Shown here piece by piece: positions 6,299 to 9,184 of a stretch of 9,184 nucleotides of DNA. The position numbers were made by a program, and so were the translations under genes. Source of the DNA: Chitinophagaceae bacterium (lineage in GTDB: Bacteria; Bacteroidota; Bacteroidia; Chitinophagales; Chitinophagaceae); assembly GCA_947461495.1 (NCBI GenBank), contig CANHLV010000048.1:1-9184 (forward strand). The letters are read 5' to 3'. The notes under the pieces were generated by a model that did no database searches, was not told the DNA's origin, and saw nothing but the letters and a program-made list of their open reading frames with translations. How positions within the stretch are numbered: the stretch's first letter is position 1; the number at the start of each line of letters is the position of its first letter.

Positions 6299-6904
6299 TT
6301 ATTTACTGTATAATTCCACGATTAATTGTTCCTTAATATTTTCAGGAACGCTTTCTCTTTCTGGATAAGCAATAAAAGTACCTTTTAATTCGCTTTCACT
6401 CCAATCCAACCAGCTGAATTTAGGATTCTTTCCTCTAACATTATCAGCAATAGATTTATTAGCTGCACTTTTATTTTTCAAGCTAATAACATCCCCAGGC
6501 ATACAACTATATGAAGGAATATTTACTATTTCTCCATTAACTGTGATATGCTTGTGGCTTACCATTTGACGAGCAGCTTGGCGACTTGGTGCGATACCCA
6601 TTCTGAAAATGGTATTATCCAAACGAGCTTCCAATAATTTTATCAGATTCTCACCGGTAACGCCTTTTCTACGAGCAGCTTCTTCAAATGTTCTGCGGAA
6701 TTGCTTTTCAAGCAAACCGTAGGTATATTTCGCTTTTTGTTTTTCTTTTAGCTGTACACCGTATTCACTGAGTGTTTTACGTTTTTTGCTTGCTCCGTGT
6801 TGTCCTGGAGGGTTGCTGTTTTTTGTCAGCCATTTGCCATTACCGGTGATAGGTTCACCGAAACGACGAGAGATTTTGGTTTTGGGGCCTGTATAACGTG
6901 CCAT
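6299..6904 (-). CDS. rpsD: Small ribosomal subunit protein uS4
   Basis: uS4 is a primary 16S rRNA-binding protein that nucleates 30S assembly, and in several bacteria it represses its own operon. The 201-residue length is typical. It begins MARYTGPKTKISRRFGEPI and contains NPPGQHG (31-37), then KYTYGLLEKQFRRTFEEA (59-76) and an S4 RNA-binding domain at about 93-153 (EARLDNTIFRMGIAPSRQAARQMV, HKHITVNGEIVNIPSY). The cysteines that bind zinc in the other S4 class are absent from the N-terminus, so this is the zinc-free type. The 86-nt spacer upstream can fold into a pseudoknot ending 12 nt before the start, which suggests that S4 controls its own translation. The start is the only ATG giving the full family N-terminus. 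Confidence 0.98.
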   Translation of the reverse strand: MARYTGPKTKISRRFGEPITGNGKWLTKNSNPPGQHGASKKRKTLSEYGVQLKEKQKAKYTYGLLEKQFRRTFEEAARRKGVTGENLIKLLEARLDNTIFRMGIAPSRQAARQMVSHKHITVNGEIVNIPSYSCMPGDVISLKNKSAANKSIADNVRGKNPKFSWLDWSESELKGTFIAYPERESVPENIKEQLIVELYSK

Positions 6905-6916
6905 AGTTGTAATGAA

Positions 6917-6971
6917 GACCTTTTAGTGTCGATGTATCATTGTAAAGGTCATTTAAAATTAATGATACACC
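6917..6971 (-). promoter_or_regulatory. Putative S4-type leader: H-type pseudoknot before rpsD
   Basis: On the minus-strand RNA, stem 1 pairs 6971-6961 with 6941-6931 (11 pairs: GGUGUAUCAUU with AAUGAUACAUC, including one G-U). Its 19-nt loop contains GACCUUU (6950-6944), which pairs perfectly with AAAGGUC (6923-6917) downstream, giving stem 2 of 7 pairs. The order a-b-a'-b' is that of an H-type pseudoknot with crossing segments of 10 nt and 7 nt. The second stem ends 12 nt before the rpsD AUG, within the ribosome footprint. S4 of E. coli represses the alpha operon by binding a pseudoknot near the rpsM start, and the Bacillus subtilis rpsD leader is also S4-controlled. An S4 role here is inferred from this analogy. 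Confidence 0.6.
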
Positions 6972-6990
6972 CGTTAATAAATATTATTGA

Positions 6991-7404
6991 TTAAACTCTT
7001 CTCTTTTTAGGTGGACGACAACCATTGTGTGGTAAAGGTGTTACGTCTTTGATCATAGACACTTCCAATCCGCTTTGTGATAAAGAACGAATAGCACCTT
7101 CACGACCACTTCCAGGTCCTTTTACGTAAACGTCAACTCTCTTCAAACCAGCGTCAATTGCAGTTTTAGCAGCATCTGCTCCAGCCATCTGAGCTGCATA
7201 TGGAGTATTTTTCTTACTTCCTTTGAAACCCATTTTACCGGCAGATGACCAAGAAATAACCTGGCCACTTTTGTTGGTTAAACTAATGATAATGTTGTTG
7301 AATGTAGCTACAATGTGAGCATCTCCGTAACTATCAACTTTTACAATGCGCTTTTTAGCTGCTGCTTTTGCGCTTTGTCCTTTTTGTCCTTGTGCTTTTG
7401 CCAT
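6991..7404 (-). CDS. rpsK: Small ribosomal subunit protein uS11
   Basis: uS11 is a 30S platform protein near the mRNA exit and 16S rRNA helix 45. The 137 residues begin with an Ala/Lys/Gln-rich tail (1-20). The body follows: AHIVATFNNIIISLTN (29-44), GFKGSKKNTPYAAQMAGADAA (59-79), YVKGPGSGREGAIRSL (93-108), and the highly conserved C-terminus VTPLPHNGCRPPKKRRV. The Asn127-Gly128 pair corresponds to the site of isoaspartate formation known in E. coli S11. The gene follows rpsM after an exceptionally long 156-nt spacer with potential RNA structure and precedes rpsD by 86 nt. Confidence 0.98.
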   Translation of the reverse strand: MAKAQGQKGQSAKAAAKKRIVKVDSYGDAHIVATFNNIIISLTNKSGQVISWSSAGKMGFKGSKKNTPYAAQMAGADAAKTAIDAGLKRVDVYVKGPGSGREGAIRSLSQSGLEVSMIKDVTPLPHNGCRPPKKRRV

Positions 7405-7560
7405 TTTTAATTAATAAAGGTGATCTTAATAAAATTTCTTCGATTGCTCGAAGCCGAACCAGCCCTCCTGCCGACTTAATAAGCTATCCGGCGCTGATTC
7501 AGAAATGATAAGTCTATATAAATATAATTGTCGGAAACACGATATTTGCGACAACAAATA
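7405..7560 (-). promoter_or_regulatory. Long structured spacer between rpsM and rpsK (candidate leader RNA)
   Basis: This 156-nt gap lacks an ORF of useful size and a TAnnTTTG promoter. Read on the minus strand it holds several potential helices: ATATTTG/CAAATAT (7561-7555 with 7548-7542) starting at the last base of the rpsM stop; TTGTCG/CGACAA (7554-7549 with 7533-7528), which uses the loop of the first; a GCCG/CGGC stem (7492-7489 with 7473-7470) enclosing CTT/AAG; and CTTCGA/TCGAAG closed by the GNRA tetraloop GCAA (7453-7438). An AGGAGG lies at 7469-7464, too far from rpsK (59 nt) to be its ribosome binding site. The inner part is clearly richer in G and C than the other spacers. The ligand or function is unknown; a ribosomal-protein leader is one possibility. 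Confidence 0.45.
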
Positions 7561-7938
7561 TTACTTAGTTACTTTTTTCTTACCCGCAACCGTCTTACGC
7601 TTACCTTTTCTGGTACGACTATTAGTACGAGTACGCTGACCACGTAAAGGCAACCCTTTACGATGACGTAATCCACGGTAACAAGCGATATCAAGCAAAC
7701 GCTTAATATTCATTTGTGTTTCACTACGCAATGCACCTTCTGTTTTGAACTCACTGTTGATGACATTACGAATAGCAGTTTGTTCATCATCATTCCACTG
7801 ATTCACTTTTTTATTCAAGTCAATACCAGACTTGGTCAAAATGTATTTTGCAGTTGAACGGCCAATACCATAGATATAAGTAAGACCGATTTCTCCTCTT
7901 TTGTTTTTTGGTAAATCAATACCAGCAATACGAGCCAT
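7561..7938 (-). CDS. rpsM: Small ribosomal subunit protein uS13
   Basis: uS13 sits in the 30S head and forms bridges to the 50S subunit and contacts with the P-site tRNA. The 125 residues are of normal length. Visible features are the N-terminus MARIAGIDLPKNKRGEIGL, the helix-two-turns-helix segment YIYGIGRSTAKYILTKSGID (21-40), and the conserved RNA-binding stretch CYRGLRHRKGLPLRGQRT (86-103). The protein ends in a basic tail, RKGKRKTVAGKKKVTK. It follows rpmJ by 35 nt in the same direction and belongs to the infA-rpmJ-rpsM series. Confidence 0.98.
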   Translation of the reverse strand: MARIAGIDLPKNKRGEIGLTYIYGIGRSTAKYILTKSGIDLNKKVNQWNDDEQTAIRNVINSEFKTEGALRSETQMNIKRLLDIACYRGLRHRKGLPLRGQRTRTNSRTRKGKRKTVAGKKKVTK

Positions 7939-7973
7939 ATGCTTTGTTCAATTTTGTTTTAAAAATAATTTGA

Positions 7974-8090
7974 TTACCCTTGCTTTTGTTTAAAGCGTGG
8001 ATTCTTTTTGTTGATTACATACAAACGTCCTTTTCTTCTCACGATTTTGCAATCTGCACTGCGTTTTTTGATTGAAGCTCTTACCTTCAT
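7974..8090 (-). CDS. rpmJ: Large ribosomal subunit protein bL36, zinc-free form
   Basis: This small gene of 38 codons plus TAA lies between infA and rpsM. The product starts MKVRASIKKRSADCKIVRRK and ends NPRFKQKQG, the typical bL36 frame and length. bL36 binds 23S rRNA and stabilises the 50S subunit near the base of the stalk. The classical zinc ribbon uses Cys11, Cys14, Cys27 and His33. Here only Cys14 remains, and the others are Ser11, Asn27 and Phe33, so this copy should not bind zinc. Neighbour spacing is 43 nt from infA and 35 nt to rpsM, with A-rich sequence directly before the ATG. Identification is secure despite the small size. Confidence 0.96.
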   Translation of the reverse strand: MKVRASIKKRSADCKIVRRKGRLYVINKKNPRFKQKQG

Positions 8091-8133
8091 TTTTTTAATT
8101 TTTATCTATTTGATAATTACTGTTACCAGCGTT

Positions 8134-8352
8134 TTACTTGTATCTGAATATAATTCGTCCTCTTGTCAAATCGTATGGACTCATCTCCACACCTACTTTA
8201 TCGCCAGGCAAAATTCTGATATAATGCATTCTCATTTTACCAGAAATTGTTGCCAAAATTTCATGTCCATTTTCAAGTTTTACCTTGAACATTGCATTAC
8301 TCAATGCCTCTATAATTGTTCCGTCTTGTTTTATTAATGCTTGCTTGGCCAT
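8134..8352 (-). CDS. infA: Translation initiation factor IF-1
   Basis: IF-1 binds the 30S A site during initiation and helps IF-2 and IF-3. The 72-residue product is one S1-like OB fold: MAKQALIKQDGTIIEALSNA, MFKVKLENGHEILATISGKMR (21-41), IRILPGDKVGVEMSPYDLTRGRI (45-67), a full match to the family. The frame stays open upstream to a TTG at 8388, but the ATG at 8352 is chosen. It gives the family length, and the -7 promoter element (8366-8373) lies inside the would-be extension. Nothing of secY or rplO lies upstream; a divergent lipoprotein gene starts 83 nt away. infA therefore looks like the first gene of its transcript. Confidence 0.97.
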   Translation of the reverse strand: MAKQALIKQDGTIIEALSNAMFKVKLENGHEILATISGKMRMHYIRILPGDKVGVEMSPYDLTRGRIIFRYK

Positions 8353-8365
8353 AAATTTGGGAGCG

Positions 8366-8373
8366 CAAAGATA
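8366..8373 (-). promoter_or_regulatory. Promoter -7 element of the infA-rpmJ-rpsM block
   Basis: The minus strand reads TATCTTTG, an exact and typical match to the Bacteroidota -7 consensus TAnnTTTG, 13 nt before the infA ATG. The leader would be only about 7-9 nt. A -33 TTG at the normal spacing is not evident. The element probably drives infA and the ribosomal genes down to the terminator at 4509-4545. Confidence 0.7.
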
Positions 8374-8435
8374 AGTGAAATAATTCAATATCTGAATATT
8401 TTTTACTAATATTACATCCTAAAAACAAAAAAAAT

Positions 8436-9155
8436 ATGAAAAAACTACTTTTCGGTTGCTCTTTAATCGTTTTGGCAGCCGTTTCTTGTAAGAAAACAAC
8501 ACCTACTATTCAGGATCCAGGAACCTCCTACATGACAATGGATTCAGGCTCAGTTTGGAATTACGAAACTTTCAACAACACCGATACCACTTCTACTACC
8601 TATACTTTAACAGCAACTGGTACAGACACAACTGTAAACTCAAGAGTATATCGTATTTTCAACAGACTAGACACCAGTGGTTTAAGTTCTGAATATTATA
8701 ACATTTCTGTCAATGATTATTATCAATACACCAGCCTTTCAGCTCAGTTACCTCCACTAGAATTGAAATATTTAGTTAATAATGCAGGAGTTGGTGCAAG
8801 CTGGGAACAACCACTTGAAGTTTCTCAAAATCAAAGTGGCATTACACTTAATTTTAATGCTACGCTTAAATATACAGTTGTAGATACAGGCGCAACGATT
8901 ACTGTCGCTAACAATACTTACAATCATGCTATACAAGTTAGAACAGAAATTATCAACCCTACAATTAGCAGCAACTTGCCAGTGCCCATTTCAATTGAAC
9001 CTATCATTCAGGATATAAATGCTTACTATGCTCCACATCAAGGTTTAGTGAAAAGAGACTTTTTACTACAAATTGATATTAATTTGCTAGGCACAATACA
9101 AAATATAATCAACAACAACACATCAACTAGTTTGATAAGTTCAAATATTCCTTAA
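8436..9155 (+). CDS. Putative lipoprotein of unknown function
   Basis: The 239-residue product starts with a lipoprotein signal peptide, MKKLLFGCSLIVLAAVSC, with Cys18 as the likely lipidated residue, followed by Lys-Lys and a short Thr/Pro-rich linker. The mature part is rich in Thr, Ser, Asn and Tyr and looks all-beta. DSGSVWNYE (36-44) and NAYYAPHQGLVKRDF (195-209) resemble the start and end signatures of many uncharacterised Bacteroidota lipoproteins, in which a G/S-x-x-W-x-Y strand opens the domain and a YYA-x-G-L-V-K strand closes it. No enzyme motif is visible. The ATG has an A-rich leader, usual for the phylum. The gene is divergent from infA; no promoter could be named with confidence. 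Which membrane face it occupies cannot be told. Confidence 0.85.
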   Translation: MKKLLFGCSLIVLAAVSCKKTTPTIQDPGTSYMTMDSGSVWNYETFNNTDTTSTTYTLTATGTDTTVNSRVYRIFNRLDTSGLSSEYYNISVNDYYQYTSLSAQLPPLELKYLVNNAGVGASWEQPLEVSQNQSGITLNFNATLKYTVVDTGATITVANNTYNHAIQVRTEIINPTISSNLPVPISIEPIIQDINAYYAPHQGLVKRDFLLQIDINLLGTIQNIINNNTSTSLISSNIP

Positions 9156-9184
9156 TAAAATTAACTATCAATAAAAAAGGCTAT

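Noticed and set aside
6797..6994. 65-codon plus-strand frame across the rpsD start and leader
   Set aside because: Antisense to rpsD and the pseudoknot region; the composition does not look like a protein.
7438..7492. tRNA-like look of the rpsM-rpsK spacer (GGTTCG near the GNRA hairpin)
   Set aside because: No 7-bp acceptor stem, anticodon arm or proper T-arm can be assembled around it.
8008..8337. 109-codon plus-strand frame over rpmJ and infA
   Set aside because: It covers two securely identified minus-strand genes. Its hydrophobic look comes from the complement of Lys-rich codons.
8353..8388. N-terminal extension of infA from a TTG start
   Set aside because: IF-1 proteins begin at MAKQ-type sequence with 72 residues, and the extension contains the -7 promoter element.
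9156..9184. Possible start of a terminator after the lipoprotein gene (AAAAAAGGCT)
   Set aside because: Only the left flank is visible before the window ends, so no stem can be shown.

Overview
The window is AT-rich and looks like the chromosome of a member of the Bacteroidota, most likely a Chitinophagaceae-type bacterium. The family is a guess from overall protein resemblance. The phylum call rests on four observations. Several genes have TAnnTTTG-type -7 promoter elements very close to the start codon. Genes are preceded by A/T-rich leaders without Shine-Dalgarno motifs. A DUF4954 protein is present. The lipoprotein starts its mature part with Cys-Lys-Lys.

Layout. Positions 1-480 (minus) hold the first 160 codons of a secreted lamin-tail-domain protein. 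Positions 638-2764 (plus) encode a 708-residue DUF4954 protein with a left-handed beta-helix. It converges, with a 6-nt gap, on aroQ (minus, 2771-3187). Then follows a minus-strand block read from right to left: infA (8352-8134), rpmJ (8090-7974), rpsM (7938-7561), rpsK (7404-6991), rpsD (6904-6299), rpoA (6226-5231), rplQ (5092-4571), a strong intrinsic terminator (4509-4545), and carA (4468-3362). A plus-strand lipoprotein gene of unknown function (8436-9155) diverges from infA.

The infA-rplQ block is the distal part of the classical spc/alpha ribosomal cluster: initiation factor 1, four ribosomal proteins of the alpha type plus L36, and the RNA polymerase alpha subunit. A good TATCTTTG promoter sits right in front of infA. 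With the divergent lipoprotein gene behind it, this shows that the usual upstream partners (secY, rplO and others) are not adjacent here. carA (pyrimidine/arginine synthesis) and aroQ (shikimate pathway) are housekeeping genes, each with a promoter candidate of its own.

The most interesting material is between the genes. The rpsK-rpsD spacer can fold into an H-type pseudoknot (11-bp and 7-bp stems) ending 12 nt before the rpsD start, a good candidate for an S4 autoregulatory site. The 156-nt rpsM-rpsK spacer is unusually long and holds several potential hairpins, including one capped by a GNRA tetraloop. A 9-bp tandem repeat runs through the stop codon of carA. A 23-bp AT-rich repeat occurs as an inverted pair before aroQ and again between rpoA and rplQ, and it carries a -7 promoter core within it. 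No mobile-element gene, CRISPR array, tRNA or rRNA was seen.
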